Origin: Paenibacillus endoradicis
Lineage (GTDB): Bacteria > Bacillota > Bacilli > Paenibacillales > Paenibacillaceae
NCBI RefSeq assembly: GCF_024721975.1
Contig: NZ_JANQBB010000003.1
Span: forward strand, 744,001-808,000
Direction: 5' to 3'
DNA: 64,000 nt
Every line of letters begins with the position of its first letter. The stretch's first letter is position 1. Made by a program: the position numbers and the translations under genes. The notes under the pieces were generated by a model. The model saw only the letters and a list, made by a program, of their open reading frames with translations. It did not search any database and was not told the origin of the DNA. Positions 17,294 to 26,629 of this stretch are shown here, piece by piece.

Positions 17294-17372
17294 ATCTGTT
17301 TGACCATGGCATAACATTCTGTTAACATGATAACGTATAAATTATATTTTCAACCGAAATGGGGTAACTACT

Positions 17373-17681
17373 GTGAGTGAACATCAACATGATGCAGATT
17401 GTGGCTGTGGCGAAGACCATGAGCATGAAGAACATGTGTTTATCATAGCAAATGATGAAGGCGAAGAGCGTGAAATGGTAATGGTATATACATTTGAGTC
17501 TGAGGACATGATGTATGCCGTACTACTTGATCGTCAAGATCCGGAGCAAGACGGAGTAATTTTCCGTGTTGAAGAAGAAAATGAGGAAGCTTTCTTAGTC
17601 GGAATCGAAGATGACGAAGAGTGGAATCGTGTTCAAGCAATCTATGAAGAAATCGCCAACACTGAAAACGGCGAACAATAA
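17373..17681 (+). CDS. DUF1292 family protein
   Basis: Highly acidic 102-aa cytosolic protein with the DUF1292 (YrzB-like) core: FIIANDEGEEREMVMVYTF, YAVLLDRQDPEQDGVIFRVE and DDEEWNRVQAIYEE. The N-terminus adds a His/Cys-rich stretch (HQHDADCGCGEDHEHEEH) that could bind metal, longer than in the minimal family. GTG start after a GGGGT site. In many Bacilli the family lies near yrrK/yrzL; that context is absent here. Role unknown. Confidence 0.78.
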   Translation: MSEHQHDADCGCGEDHEHEEHVFIIANDEGEEREMVMVYTFESEDMMYAVLLDRQDPEQDGVIFRVEEENEEAFLVGIEDDEEWNRVQAIYEEIANTENGEQ

Positions 17682-17694
17682 TAGAAGCAAGTAA

Positions 17695-17731
17695 AGTAGA
17701 GATAAGGATGTTCTTATCTCTATTTTTTTTA
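17695..17731 (+). terminator. Terminator of the DUF1292 gene
   Basis: AGAGATAAG / CTTATCTCT stem followed by eight T. Confidence 0.85.
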
Positions 17732-17746
17732 TGTTTACATAAGAAG

Positions 17747-17792
17747 AACTGCCCTCCAATTGTTAGATACCATTTGGAGGGCAGTTTTTTTG
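17747..17792. terminator. Terminator, mainly for speA on the minus strand
   Basis: AACTGCCCTCCAAT / ATTTGGAGGGCAGTT stem with flanking A/T runs between converging genes. Confidence 0.8.
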
Positions 17793-17805
17793 TTATTACT
17801 TATGA

Positions 17806-19284
17806 TTACGAAATAGCTGTTTCTTCAAAAATAACTTTTACGAATTCAATGTTTCGGTCTTCTGGACCTTTAACAGGTAGACCAACTTCAACATGTTCGA
17901 TAATATAATCAATATTCTTTTGAGAAATAACTTCGCCAGGCAATAAAATTGGTATTCCAGGTGGATACACATAGATAAATTCAGCAATGATACGACCTGC
18001 TGACTCTTTGAAAGGAATCGTTTCTGTTTCCCCATAGAAAGCATCACGTGGTGTCAATGACAATTGCGGAATATCAGGTATTTTCACCACAAGCTCACGA
18101 GCTTCTGCACCTTCAAAGTATGTTTCAGAAAGAGTTTTCAAGGCAATAATAAGTTTTTGTATGGATTCTGCAGTGTCACCTGGAGTAACTAGGCACAAAA
18201 TATTGTACATATCACTCATTTCAATTTCTAAGTTGAAATGTTCACGTAACCAGTTTTCTGTATCGTAACCAGTTATACCAAGATGTCTAACATGAATCGT
18301 TACTTTTGTTGGGTCGAAGTCGTAAGTGGCTTCATCACCCAGAATTTCATGACCAAAGCTATACAGCCCTGGAATTTGATTGATCGCTGCACGTGCCTGT
18401 TCAGCTAATTCAATCGCCTGATTCGCAATTGCTTCACCATGTAACGCAAGATTTCTTCTTGAAGTATCAAGTGATGCTAATAAAATATATGAAGTTGATG
18501 TTGTTGTTAGCATACTAAGGATCGTTTGAATACGTTGAGGGTTCACAAGTCCTTTTTTGACATTAAGAACAGAACTTTGTGTCATAGACCCTCCAAGCTT
18601 GTGTACGCTTGTTGCTGCCATATCTGCGCCTGCTTCCATAGCAGACATTGGTAATTTCTCGTTGAAGTGAATAAGTACACCATGAGCCTCATCAACAAGG
18701 ACCGGGATGTGGTAGCTATGCACAAGGTCTACAATCTCTTTCAAATTCGCACAAATACCGAAATAAGTCGGGTTAATAACTAATACGGCTTTAGCGTCAG
18801 GATGACGCTGTAATGCACGTTTTACTGAACTAGTCGTAATACCATGATCAATACCTAAGTTTTTGTCTCGAGCAGGTGAGATAAATATTGGTCTGGCACC
18901 CGCAAAAATAATAGCAGACAGTACAGATTTATGGATGTTACGTGGAATAATGATTTTATCGCCTGGTACACAAACTGATAAAATCATCGCAATAATCGCA
19001 CCGCTTGTCCCTTGCACAGAGAAATAAGTATAATCTGATCCAAAAGCATCCGCTGCTAATTGTTGAGCTTCTTCAATGACGCCTGTTGGCTGATGCAAAT
19101 CATCAAGTGGAGCAATATTAATTAGATCTATGGACAAGGCATTATCACCGATAAAAGTACGAAATTCTGGGTCACTTCCGATGCCTTTTTTATGTCCTGG
19201 TATGTGGAACTGGACGGGATCTTGCTCCGCATGTTTGCGAAGCGCAGTAAATAATGGAGTACGACGATGGTCCATCGTTGACAT
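17806..19284 (-). CDS. speA: Arginine/lysine/ornithine decarboxylase family, SpeA-like
   Basis: PLP-dependent fold-type I decarboxylase. Motifs: VQFHIPGHKKG near the N-terminus, FSVQGTSGAI, VDEAHGVLIHF, and the PLP-lysine segment ATSVHKLGGSMTQSS. At 492 aa and with this N-terminus it matches Bacillus SpeA (arginine decarboxylase making agmatine for polyamine synthesis) rather than the longer enterobacterial enzymes. Substrate specificity within the family cannot be fixed by motif alone. It is transcribed alone on the minus strand with its own terminator. Confidence 0.85.
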   Translation of the reverse strand: MSTMDHRRTPLFTALRKHAEQDPVQFHIPGHKKGIGSDPEFRTFIGDNALSIDLINIAPLDDLHQPTGVIEEAQQLAADAFGSDYTYFSVQGTSGAIIAMILSVCVPGDKIIIPRNIHKSVLSAIIFAGARPIFISPARDKNLGIDHGITTSSVKRALQRHPDAKAVLVINPTYFGICANLKEIVDLVHSYHIPVLVDEAHGVLIHFNEKLPMSAMEAGADMAATSVHKLGGSMTQSSVLNVKKGLVNPQRIQTILSMLTTTSTSYILLASLDTSRRNLALHGEAIANQAIELAEQARAAINQIPGLYSFGHEILGDEATYDFDPTKVTIHVRHLGITGYDTENWLREHFNLEIEMSDMYNILCLVTPGDTAESIQKLIIALKTLSETYFEGAEARELVVKIPDIPQLSLTPRDAFYGETETIPFKESAGRIIAEFIYVYPPGIPILLPGEVISQKNIDYIIEHVEVGLPVKGPEDRNIEFVKVIFEETAIS

Positions 19285-19462
19285 CCCTGCCTTTCATTAG
19301 ATGTACAAACAAAGTTGAGTATAACAAAAACATGATGGAATGCAATACGTTTTTTATAAATTTAATATATTGCACATAATGGGGAGTCAAGATGTGACGA
19401 AATGTTCATAGTTTATGACCGATTAATTATGATACTATTGTTAGATGCGGAGGGATTAGAAA

Positions 19463-20638
19463 ATGATGGATAAAAGAATGTTAGTGGTCATGGCAATACT
19501 GATGACTACATTTATTGGCTTCGGAATTATTATTCCAGTTATGCCTGAAATTATTTTGGATACTGCAACGAGTAACGCCGAATTACATAATGGGGCAATC
19601 CTTGCTATTTACTCGCTCGTATCGTTTCTACTTTCACCAATCTGGGGTGGCTTATCTGATCGAGTAGGAAGAAAAAAAATTATTGTCATTGGTTTGCTTG
19701 GATTTTCAATTAGTTTCTTGATGTTTGGGCTATCAGCTCATCATCTTATTTTAATGTATATCGCTCGAGCATTGGGTGGCTTATTCTCCGGTGCAGTAAC
19801 ATCAGTTATTGTTGCGTATGTGGCAGATATTACAACACCTGAGAATCGTACAAAAGGAATGGCATTTGTCGGTATTTCTATCGGTTTTGGATTTATGATC
19901 GGACCTGCAGTAGGTGGAATGTTAAGCGTTATTGATCTAAAAACACCATTCTTCGTAGCTGCGGCACTCGCTTTAGTTACAGCAATTTTTGCAATATTAA
20001 TATTGCAGGATACTGGAAATTTAATTTCTGCTAATGAACCTAAAGTTTCGAGATGGACCGCATTTCAAGGGACATCAAAATATTTATATGTGCTAGCTTT
20101 CTTTGTAACGTTCACGTTAGCATTTCTAGAAGCAACGCTTCAATTATTCGGCATTGAACGATTTGATGTTACACCATCTCAAGTAGGTACAATGTTCTTA
20201 TTCAGTGGTTTAGCAGGGGCATTGGTGCAAGGTGGAATTGTTCGACGACTTGTGAAGCCAGGAGATGAGCCGAAATTTATTGTCATAGGTTCTATTATTT
20301 CAGCAGTAGGCTTCTTTATGTTATTAGGTGCAAATACGTTCCTTTGGGCAACGATTTCAGTTACAGTGTTCGGTATTGGTAATTCCTTAACCCGACCATG
20401 TATCACTTCGTTAATTACATTGAAAACAAAAGTTAGTATTGGGGTTGCATCTGGCTTAAGTAATTCTATGGATAGTCTAGGACGTATTGCTGGTCCTATT
20501 ATCGGTACATTACTATTTACGGTTTCTATTGGTTTACCATATCTAATTGCTGGATTGCTAAGTATACTAGCATTGCTACTCGTATATGGATTCAAGCTTG
20601 CAGACCAACATGAAAAGATGAACGTTTCAAAAAACTAA
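19463..20638 (+). CDS. MFS transporter, multidrug/TetA-like
   Basis: 391 aa with about twelve membrane helices. The first helix (MTTFIGFGIIIPVMPEII) and the loop 2-3 motif A (GGLSDRVGRKKIIVIGL) identify a 12-helix proton antiporter of the drug/metabolite MFS branch, close in feel to Bmr/TetA types. A conserved motif C-like stretch (GFMIGPAVGG) supports an exporter. Start at ATG-ATG after GGAGGG. Single gene with terminator. Substrate unknown. Confidence 0.83.
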   Translation: MMDKRMLVVMAILMTTFIGFGIIIPVMPEIILDTATSNAELHNGAILAIYSLVSFLLSPIWGGLSDRVGRKKIIVIGLLGFSISFLMFGLSAHHLILMYIARALGGLFSGAVTSVIVAYVADITTPENRTKGMAFVGISIGFGFMIGPAVGGMLSVIDLKTPFFVAAALALVTAIFAILILQDTGNLISANEPKVSRWTAFQGTSKYLYVLAFFVTFTLAFLEATLQLFGIERFDVTPSQVGTMFLFSGLAGALVQGGIVRRLVKPGDEPKFIVIGSIISAVGFFMLLGANTFLWATISVTVFGIGNSLTRPCITSLITLKTKVSIGVASGLSNSMDSLGRIAGPIIGTLLFTVSIGLPYLIAGLLSILALLLVYGFKLADQHEKMNVSKN

Positions 20639-20651
20639 AATATTGTATTAT

Positions 20652-20700
20652 AAGAGGTTGTTCGTTGCAGCAAGTTGGTTGCAGTGGACAACCTCTTTTG
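20652..20700 (+). terminator. Terminator of the MFS gene
   Basis: AAGAGGTTGT / ACAACCTCTT stem with a 28-base loop and T-run. Confidence 0.75.
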
Positions 20701-20768
20701 TTGTATATAGCTTTTTGTGTGCCAATTAGTGGTTTAACAACAATTCATTACGGGCTTCTATAACATGC

Positions 20769-20806
20769 AAAAAGGAACTTCATTTTTCATGAAGTTCCTT
20801 TTTTTT
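20769..20806. terminator. Bidirectional terminator
   Basis: AAAGGAACTTCA / TGAAGTTCCTTT with A-run before and eight T after. On the minus strand it would serve yktB. Confidence 0.85.
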
Positions 20807-20857
20807 GGATGAGTAGTAACGATTGTGTAACTGCTCATCTGCTTGCTAACTAATTTG

Positions 20858-21499
20858 TTATGCTTGGTAAGCTAATTTATATAATGGAAGTAATTGCAAA
20901 TAAGTTTCAGCCGCATAATCGATGAGTTTCTGCTGATCCTGCACGATATCACTATCCGGAGGCAAGTGACGTCCGATAAGTAACTCTGCTTTTCCTACAT
21001 CGCGGAAACGAGTTAAGATGGAGGACCAGTCTTCCTCATCAAGATTTTGCACAGATTGAGCTTTCTTTTGCATATGATCTTGTGAAATGACATAGTCACT
21101 AGGTACTTGATCGATTACTTGTTGAAGGTTGTTCAACAATGTATTAGCTATATTTTTTTTGTTAGGAACTTCATAGATCAATGCAAACCAGATAAATAGG
21201 TGATCGTCGAACAATCCTAGTTGGAAGTGGGGATGTGCTTTGTATCCTCGCTTGTTGTTACAAATAGCTAACCAAGTATCTTTTGGTGGGTTAACTGTAC
21301 GGCGAGCATGCTTAGCAATATGAAGAAACATTTCATTACTGGCATGTATACTTAATTCCGTAGTTAATTGTTCACCCATAGTTTGGAATTTGGGTCTGAT
21401 TTGTTCAATAATGGCGCTCATTCGCTCATCAAGTCCTGCTATATGAAAGATATCGAAATCTTTAGCAGTAAATCCAGCTTGAATTAATTGTTGTGTCAT
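20858..21499 (-). CDS. yktB: DUF1054/UPF0637 family protein, YktB-like
   Basis: 213 aa, the usual length of Bacillus YktB. Recognised by FTAKDFDIFHIAGLDERM at the start, ARRTVNPPKDTWLAICNN, GYKAHPHFQLGLFDDHLFIWF and the basic C-terminal half. Cytosolic, structure known as an alpha/beta fold, function not established. Transcribed alone. Confidence 0.87.
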   Translation of the reverse strand: MTQQLIQAGFTAKDFDIFHIAGLDERMSAIIEQIRPKFQTMGEQLTTELSIHASNEMFLHIAKHARRTVNPPKDTWLAICNNKRGYKAHPHFQLGLFDDHLFIWFALIYEVPNKKNIANTLLNNLQQVIDQVPSDYVISQDHMQKKAQSVQNLDEEDWSSILTRFRDVGKAELLIGRHLPPDSDIVQDQQKLIDYAAETYLQLLPLYKLAYQA

Positions 21500-21877
21500 A
21501 AGGGTACTCCTTTTCGCTTATCATCGACAATGAGAAACTTTATCATTTAATAATGATTATAACATAGAAGCTCTTTTCTGTCCTGTTTCAATTTTAAAAA
21601 TGATGGTTAAACTAAGCTCAAACATAACATTATGGAAACGAACGAAAAATAGTCAATAAACCAAGTTGCCAATACATAAGATGAAGTATAAGATAATGGT
21701 AAAAGTAAATAGTCAGAAGATTTAGGCTATTGTCTTGATTAATGTATTGGAATTACTTTAGACGTTCACAATTATTAAAAGTAAGTGTTTTACAGTCATT
21801 AAGATAGGCTTCTTCAGTTACTTTTCATTAATAAGAGGCGTGTCTAATGTCCATGAAAAGGTCTAGGAGGGAATGCC
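21500..21877. other. Intergenic region between divergent genes
   Basis: About 380 AT-rich bases. A partly palindromic ATCATTTAATAATGAT at 21542-21557 lies close to yktB. The last 25 bases hold a variant of the ATGAAAAGTTTTAGGAGG leader. Nothing else recognised. Confidence 0.4.
21853..21870 (+). promoter_or_regulatory. Leader motif variant over the ribosome site
   Basis: ATGAAAAGGTCTAGGAGG differs from the 18-mer at 5287 and 24428 at two positions. It supplies the AGGAGG for the next gene. Confidence 0.35.
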
Positions 21878-22474
21878 GTGAACAGAAACTATGAAGTAGA
21901 ATATTGTAATCTCGAACTTCGTTTCGAGCGGCGCCAAATCCAAACTCTCATTAGAGAGCTGATTCAGGAGGGGTATTCGCTATATTGGAGTGAGACGGAG
22001 GGGAAATTTCTTGTTTCTATTCGAACGGGTAGAAAACTAGTTAAGCTTCATTTCGAGAAAGTGAATCAACGCTACCGCATTGTTGGGGATTATATAATTA
22101 AGGACGAGAGATTATCAGAACTCATCGAAAAGCTTATTAACGACACACGAGGGCATGCTGTAGTTAAGCGTATCAAAGATCGACAAATTGTCATTGAGAA
22201 CATTATGTTCGGTGAAATTATTCGTCTGGTGGAGGTGTCTGGTATGGAGCATCGAATCATTTATCAGAAAAAGCCTTATGTAACTTTCGAGGATATGATC
22301 CAAGCTTTTCAGAACAAGCGGGCTGAGCAACGTATTTCAGTACTACGGATGGAATTAGATTATGAACTTAGTTGCTTAAATGATGCAATCATTGAACAAG
22401 ATGAGCAAAAATCTCAAGAAATCATTGATAAATTGGAGCTGTTACGTCTTGAGATGTTACAACTCGAAATGTAG
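21878..22474 (+). CDS. Hypothetical cytosolic protein, 198 aa
   Basis: Not recognised. Charged protein without signal or membrane segment: an alpha/beta N-terminal half (LIRELIQEGYSLYWSETEGK, FLVSIRTGRKLVKLHFEKV) and a long C-terminal helical, coiled-coil-like half from about residue 140 to the end. GTG start with GGAGGG just upstream. A terminator separates it from gnd. Confidence 0.6.
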   Translation: MNRNYEVEYCNLELRFERRQIQTLIRELIQEGYSLYWSETEGKFLVSIRTGRKLVKLHFEKVNQRYRIVGDYIIKDERLSELIEKLINDTRGHAVVKRIKDRQIVIENIMFGEIIRLVEVSGMEHRIIYQKKPYVTFEDMIQAFQNKRAEQRISVLRMELDYELSCLNDAIIEQDEQKSQEIIDKLELLRLEMLQLEM

Positions 22475-22498
22475 AAATATAAAGAAAACGATATTTAA

Positions 22499-22540
22499 AC
22501 GGTCTGACCTCTAAGAAAATTAGTGGCCGACCGTTTTTTT
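22499..22540 (+). terminator. Terminator upstream of gnd
   Basis: ACGGTC.GACC / GG.CGACCGT stem followed by eight T. Confidence 0.8.
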
Positions 22541-22702
22541 TGTTGAACAATTGGAGAATATAAGCTAAACTTTAGTCCGTTATTGATAAAATTGATGAGA
22601 TTTCATCACAATTTCATCGTAAACTGTTTTCTTCTTTGCACAAAAAGAGTAGAATAAAGCTATTGTGAGAAAAATATAAAGATGAAGGATGGAATAAACC
22701 AG

Positions 22703-24115
22703 ATGTCTAAACAACAAATTGGCGTTATCGGTATGGCTGTAATGGGTCGTAATCTAGCCCTTAATATTGAAAGCAGAGGTTTCACAGTTTCTGTGTTTAA
22801 CCGTTCAAGAGAAAAAACTGACGAATTGATGGCTGAGTCTCAAGGTAAAAACCTTGTTGCAACTTACACAATCGAAGAGTTTGTTCAATCACTTGAAGTT
22901 CCTCGCAAAATTCTTATCATGGTACAAGCTGGTGCGGGTACTGATGCAACAATTAACTCTCTAATTCCTCATCTTGCTGAGGGCGACATTATTATCGACG
23001 GCGGTAATGCTTACTTCCCTGATACACAACGTCGTAGCAAAGATCTTGAAGCACAAGGTTTCCGCTTCATCGGTACTGGTGTTTCTGGCGGTGAAGAAGG
23101 AGCTCTTAAAGGACCTTCTATTATGCCTGGTGGTCAAAAATCAGCTTACGAGCTAGTTGAACCAATCCTTACTGCAATCTCTGCTAAAGTTGGCGAAGAT
23201 GCTTGTTGTACTTATATCGGTCCAGACGGCGCTGGTCACTACGTGAAAATGGTGCACAATGGTATCGAGTATGGCGATATGCAATTAATTTGCGAAGCTT
23301 ATGACTTATTGAAAAATGTACTTAATGTTTCTACTGAAGACCTTCATGAAATCTTCACAGAGTGGAATAAAGGCGAGCTTGATAGCTACCTAATTGAAAT
23401 CACTCGTGATATTTTCTCTAAATATGATCCAGAAACTGGTAAACCAATGGTAGATGTTATTCTTGACTCTGCTGGTCAAAAAGGTACTGGTAAGTGGACT
23501 AGCCAAAGCTCTCTAGATCTTGGTGTACCATTGTCCATCATCACTGAATCTGTATTCACACGTTTCTTGTCTGCAATGAAAGAAGAACGCGTAGCTGCAA
23601 GTAAAGTACTTAGCGGCCCTGAGCGTCCTGCATTCACTGCTGATAAAGCTGAATTCATTGAATCAATCCGTAAAGCTCTTTATGCAAGTAAAATTTGCTC
23701 ATACGCACAAGGTTTTGCTCAAATGCGTGCTGCTTCTGATGAATATGGCTGGGATCTTAAATACGGCGAAATCGCAATGATCTTCCGTGGTGGTTGCATT
23801 ATCCGTGCTGCATTCCTACAAAACATCAAAGATGCTTACGATCGTGATCCAGAACTTCGTAACCTATTACTTGATCAATACTTCAAAAACATCGTTGAAT
23901 CTTATCAATCTGCATGGCGTGAAGTTATTGCGACAGCTGTGAAATACGGTGTGCCTGTACCTGCATTCTCTAGTGCACTTGCATACTTCGACAGCTACCG
24001 TTCTGAGCGTCTTCCTGCAAACTTGCTTCAAGCTCAACGTGACTACTTCGGAGCTCACACATTCCAACGTGTGGACAAAGAAGGTTCATTCCACTTCAAC
24101 TGGATGCAATCTTAA
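22703..24115 (+). CDS. gnd: 6-phosphogluconate dehydrogenase (decarboxylating)
   Basis: Oxidative pentose-phosphate enzyme converting 6-phosphogluconate to ribulose 5-phosphate with NADP reduction. Rossmann start [18 protein letters not shown], the signature [15 protein letters not shown], substrate site [19 protein letters not shown] and catalytic [16 protein letters not shown] are all present. The start at 22703 gives 470 aa with AAGGATGGAA upstream. A frame from 22682 adds seven residues but has no site. Codon use is more biased than in the neighbours, as expected of a highly expressed gene. Confidence 0.95.
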   Translation: MSKQQIGVIGMAVMGRNLALNIESRGFTVSVFNRSREKTDELMAESQGKNLVATYTIEEFVQSLEVPRKILIMVQAGAGTDATINSLIPHLAEGDIIIDGGNAYFPDTQRRSKDLEAQGFRFIGTGVSGGEEGALKGPSIMPGGQKSAYELVEPILTAISAKVGEDACCTYIGPDGAGHYVKMVHNGIEYGDMQLICEAYDLLKNVLNVSTEDLHEIFTEWNKGELDSYLIEITRDIFSKYDPETGKPMVDVILDSAGQKGTGKWTSQSSLDLGVPLSIITESVFTRFLSAMKEERVAASKVLSGPERPAFTADKAEFIESIRKALYASKICSYAQGFAQMRAASDEYGWDLKYGEIAMIFRGGCIIRAAFLQNIKDAYDRDPELRNLLLDQYFKNIVESYQSAWREVIATAVKYGVPVPAFSSALAYFDSYRSERLPANLLQAQRDYFGAHTFQRVDKEGSFHFNWMQS

Positions 24116-24119
24116 TTAG

Positions 24120-24422
24120 TTATTTCAGTAGTCCTTGTGAAGCTTGACGTAGCCATTGGCGTAATCGTTCTGCTTCCTGGTCACTACTGTTGCGGCGCCC
24201 AATAAGCGCCATAGCTACTTCAGCATAAGCATGGAAATTTTGTAACAACTGTGGCTGCGACAGACCCGTAATAGCTGGGTCTTCGTCAGCCACTTTTTTT
24301 GTAATGTAACCAAGCATCCACACGACATCATCACGAGATAATGGATATGTGGAATCAAGAATACGTTCGATTTTTTGTTTCGTTTGATCTTGAAATGAAT
24401 GTTGTTGTATATCTTTCATCAA
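24120..24422 (-). CDS. Hypothetical protein, 100 aa
   Basis: Not recognised. Mostly helical and soluble, with TKQKIERILDSTYPLSRDDV, ITKKVADEDPAITGL and a C-terminal RRNSSDQEAERLRQWLRQ. It converges on gnd with only 4 bases between stops. Its ribosome site (GGAGGG) belongs to the leader motif ATGAAAAGTTTTAGGAGG. Confidence 0.55.
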   Translation of the reverse strand: MMKDIQQHSFQDQTKQKIERILDSTYPLSRDDVVWMLGYITKKVADEDPAITGLSQPQLLQNFHAYAEVAMALIGRRNSSDQEAERLRQWLRQASQGLLK

Positions 24423-24427
24423 TAATC

Positions 24428-24543
24428 CCTCCTAAAACTTTTCATTGGCTTCTCGATATTCATCATTGAAAAATGAATAGTACATCGAAAGAGTAAGCTA
24501 AAACTTTTCATTGGTATTAAAAGTATAAACTAAAACTTTTCAT
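24428..24543 (-). repeat. Three copies of ATGAAAAGTTTTAG in a leader
   Basis: On the minus strand the 14-mer occurs at 24428-24445 (extended to 18 bases), 24498-24511 and 24530-24543. The intervening sequence differs. The proximal copy overlaps the ribosome site of the 100-aa gene. Confidence 0.6.
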
Positions 24544-24622
24544 GAGCATCACTTTTTTCTACCCTAACGATTGCCAAAGATGATATGATAGTGTAGATGA
24601 GCACTTGTAAAGGATGAACACT

Positions 24623-25156
24623 ATGCAAACTAATTCATTACGTAATAAAATTATTTTAATCGGCTTCATGGGAACAGGTAAATCTGCTGTAGCCGATGGA
24701 TTAGCAAGTGTACTAGAGCTACATAAACATGATGTTGATGTTGCAATTGTTAAACATGCTGGTCAACCAATCTCGGATATTTTTGCACAATCTGGCGAGG
24801 AAACATTCCGAAATATTGAGACGGAAGTGCTCCAAGAACTACTATATTCACCAGAAGCCTCTATTATTGCTACTGGTGGCGGAGCTGTCTTGAAACAAGT
24901 CAATCGAGACACAATGTTAGAGCATGGTTTAGTTATACATTTGATTGCTAGCGCTGATGTTATTATTTCTCGTGTGAAACATGATACTGGACGTCCGCTA
25001 TTGCAAGGCGATGTTACAGAGCGTGTCCATCAACTAATGTCTGCTCGTGCTGGTGCTTATGACTTTGCACATTATTCGATTGATACATCAAATCTTTCCT
25101 TACCTGAAGTTGTTAGTCAAATCGTTGAACTATGGCATCAAGCCAATTTGAAATAG
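24623..25156 (+). CDS. aroK: Shikimate kinase
   Basis: Phosphorylates shikimate at O3 in chorismate synthesis. P-loop GFMGTGKSAV, substrate region DVDVAIVKHAGQPISDIF, ETEVLQELL, glycine patch IATGGGAVLK and a lid segment HDTGRPLLQGD are seen. The start at 24623 follows AAGGATG at 9-base spacing; the ATG at 24614 overlaps that site. 177 aa, family normal. It is followed within 24 bases by aroA, the next pathway enzyme, so the two form an operon. The usual DVD acid is kept, but the following residues (AIVK) deviate from the common D-x-x-I-E. Confidence 0.88.
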   Translation: MQTNSLRNKIILIGFMGTGKSAVADGLASVLELHKHDVDVAIVKHAGQPISDIFAQSGEETFRNIETEVLQELLYSPEASIIATGGGAVLKQVNRDTMLEHGLVIHLIASADVIISRVKHDTGRPLLQGDVTERVHQLMSARAGAYDFAHYSIDTSNLSLPEVVSQIVELWHQANLK

Positions 25157-25179
25157 ATAATGAAAAGGAGATATCAATC

Positions 25180-26481
25180 ATGGATGTTATCGTTACCCCA
25201 ACCCCTAATTTACAGGGTGAAATCGGAGCTTTATCTTCAAAAAATTATACAACACGTTATTTGCTAGTTGCTGCATTAGCAGAAGGTACAAGCACGATTC
25301 ATTTCCCTGCACATAGTGAAGACAGCGATGCTATGCGCCGTTGTATTCGCGATCTTGGAGCAGTTCTAGAAGAAGATGAGCAGAAAATTGTTATTACTGG
25401 TTTTGGTTCTAAGCCGCAAGATATTAAAGAGCTTGACGTTGGTAATGCAGGTGCAGTACTTCGCTTTTTGATGGCAATAGCATCTTTATGTCCAGATGTA
25501 ACCTTTATTAACCGTTATCCAGACTCATTAGGGAAGCGTCCACATCAAGATTTGATTGATTCTCTTACTACAATGGGTGTTGAGATTGAGCACAATGAAG
25601 GAAAGCTACCGATTCGTATCAAGGGTGGTAAGCCTCGTGGCGGACATATCCAAGTATCGGGAAATATTAGCTCTCAGTTTCTAAGTGCTTTACTATTCCT
25701 TACACCTTTACTTGAAGAAGATAGTGAAATTGAAGTACTACATGATTTGAAATCAAAAGTAGTAGTTGGTCAAACACTTGAAGTGCTTGAGCAAGCAGGT
25801 ATTATCATTCATGCTGATGAAGATTACATGCGCTTCAAAGTGCCAGGTAACCAATCTTATCAAGCAAGAGAGTATACAGTTCAAGGAGATTACCCTGGAT
25901 CTGCAGCAATTCTTGCCGCAGCAGCTGTAACTAACTCTAATGTTATTGTACACCGTTTAATGGAAAAAAGTAAGCAGGGAGAGCGCGCAATCATTGATGT
26001 TCTTAAGATGATGGAAGTTCCGCTTACTCATGAAAATGACATTGTTCACGTTAAAGGGAATGGCAAATTGAAAGCCATTGAATTCGATGGTGATCATGCA
26101 ACTGATGCTGTTCTAGCAATGGTAGCAGCTGCTGTATTTGCAGAAGGTACATCTCGCTTCTATAATGTTGAGAACTTACGATATAAAGAATGTGATCGTA
26201 TTACAGATTACTTGAATGAGCTTCGTAAAGCAGGCGCTAACGTCGAAGAACGTCAAGCTGAAATTATCGTTCATGGTTCACCAGAAGGTCTGCCAGGTGG
26301 CGTTGAAATCAATGCACATTATGACCACCGCGTTATTATGGCATTGACGATTGTAGGTTTAAGATCAAAAGCTCCGCTACGTATTAAAGATGCTCATCAT
26401 GTTGCAAAATCTTACCCGAACTATTTTGATCATTTGAAGGCATTAGGTGCACAAGTAGAATGGGTAGAATCGAGCTTGTGA
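25180..26481 (+). CDS. aroA: 3-phosphoshikimate 1-carboxyvinyltransferase (EPSP synthase)
   Basis: Transfers enolpyruvyl from PEP to shikimate 3-phosphate. Seen: GNAGAVLRFLMA and LGKRPHQDLIDSL (the two PEP-binding regions), SSQFLSALL, GDYPGSAAILAAA, RYKECDRI, and the C-terminal DHRVIMALTIVGL. The AAAAGGAG at 25163-25170 fixes the start at 25180 (433 aa). The TSS/NGT loop is replaced by GNAGA, a class II-like variation. Class II enzymes often tolerate glyphosate, but tolerance here is not shown. Second gene of aroK-aroA. Confidence 0.92.
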   Translation: MDVIVTPTPNLQGEIGALSSKNYTTRYLLVAALAEGTSTIHFPAHSEDSDAMRRCIRDLGAVLEEDEQKIVITGFGSKPQDIKELDVGNAGAVLRFLMAIASLCPDVTFINRYPDSLGKRPHQDLIDSLTTMGVEIEHNEGKLPIRIKGGKPRGGHIQVSGNISSQFLSALLFLTPLLEEDSEIEVLHDLKSKVVVGQTLEVLEQAGIIIHADEDYMRFKVPGNQSYQAREYTVQGDYPGSAAILAAAAVTNSNVIVHRLMEKSKQGERAIIDVLKMMEVPLTHENDIVHVKGNGKLKAIEFDGDHATDAVLAMVAAAVFAEGTSRFYNVENLRYKECDRITDYLNELRKAGANVEERQAEIIVHGSPEGLPGGVEINAHYDHRVIMALTIVGLRSKAPLRIKDAHHVAKSYPNYFDHLKALGAQVEWVESSL

Positions 26482-26532
26482 TCTCATGGCATCTTCTTGG
26501 TGTTGACAAGCTCTACTCGCTGATGATCACGA

Positions 26533-26568
26533 TTAAGATATATATGCTTCATAACATATATATCTTAA
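26533..26568. repeat. Perfect 14-bp inverted repeat
   Basis: TTAAGATATATATG / CATATATATCTTAA with an 8-base loop, between aroA and the CoA-binding protein gene. No T-run, so it is not a typical terminator; operator or mRNA hairpin possible. Confidence 0.6.
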
Positions 26569-26629
26569 AAATACTCATACTATTACAAGAGGTTGGTCAA
26601 CTTTCAAAATTCGCGGGAGGTGTTAAGGA

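Noticed and set aside
21542..21557. ATCATTTAATAATGAT near yktB as a Fur box
   Set aside because: Only a partial palindrome; AT-rich background makes such matches common and yktB has no iron link.
24428..24543. The three short repeats as a CRISPR array
   Set aside because: Repeat unit is 14 bases, spacers differ in length (about 18 and 52 bases) and no cas genes are present.
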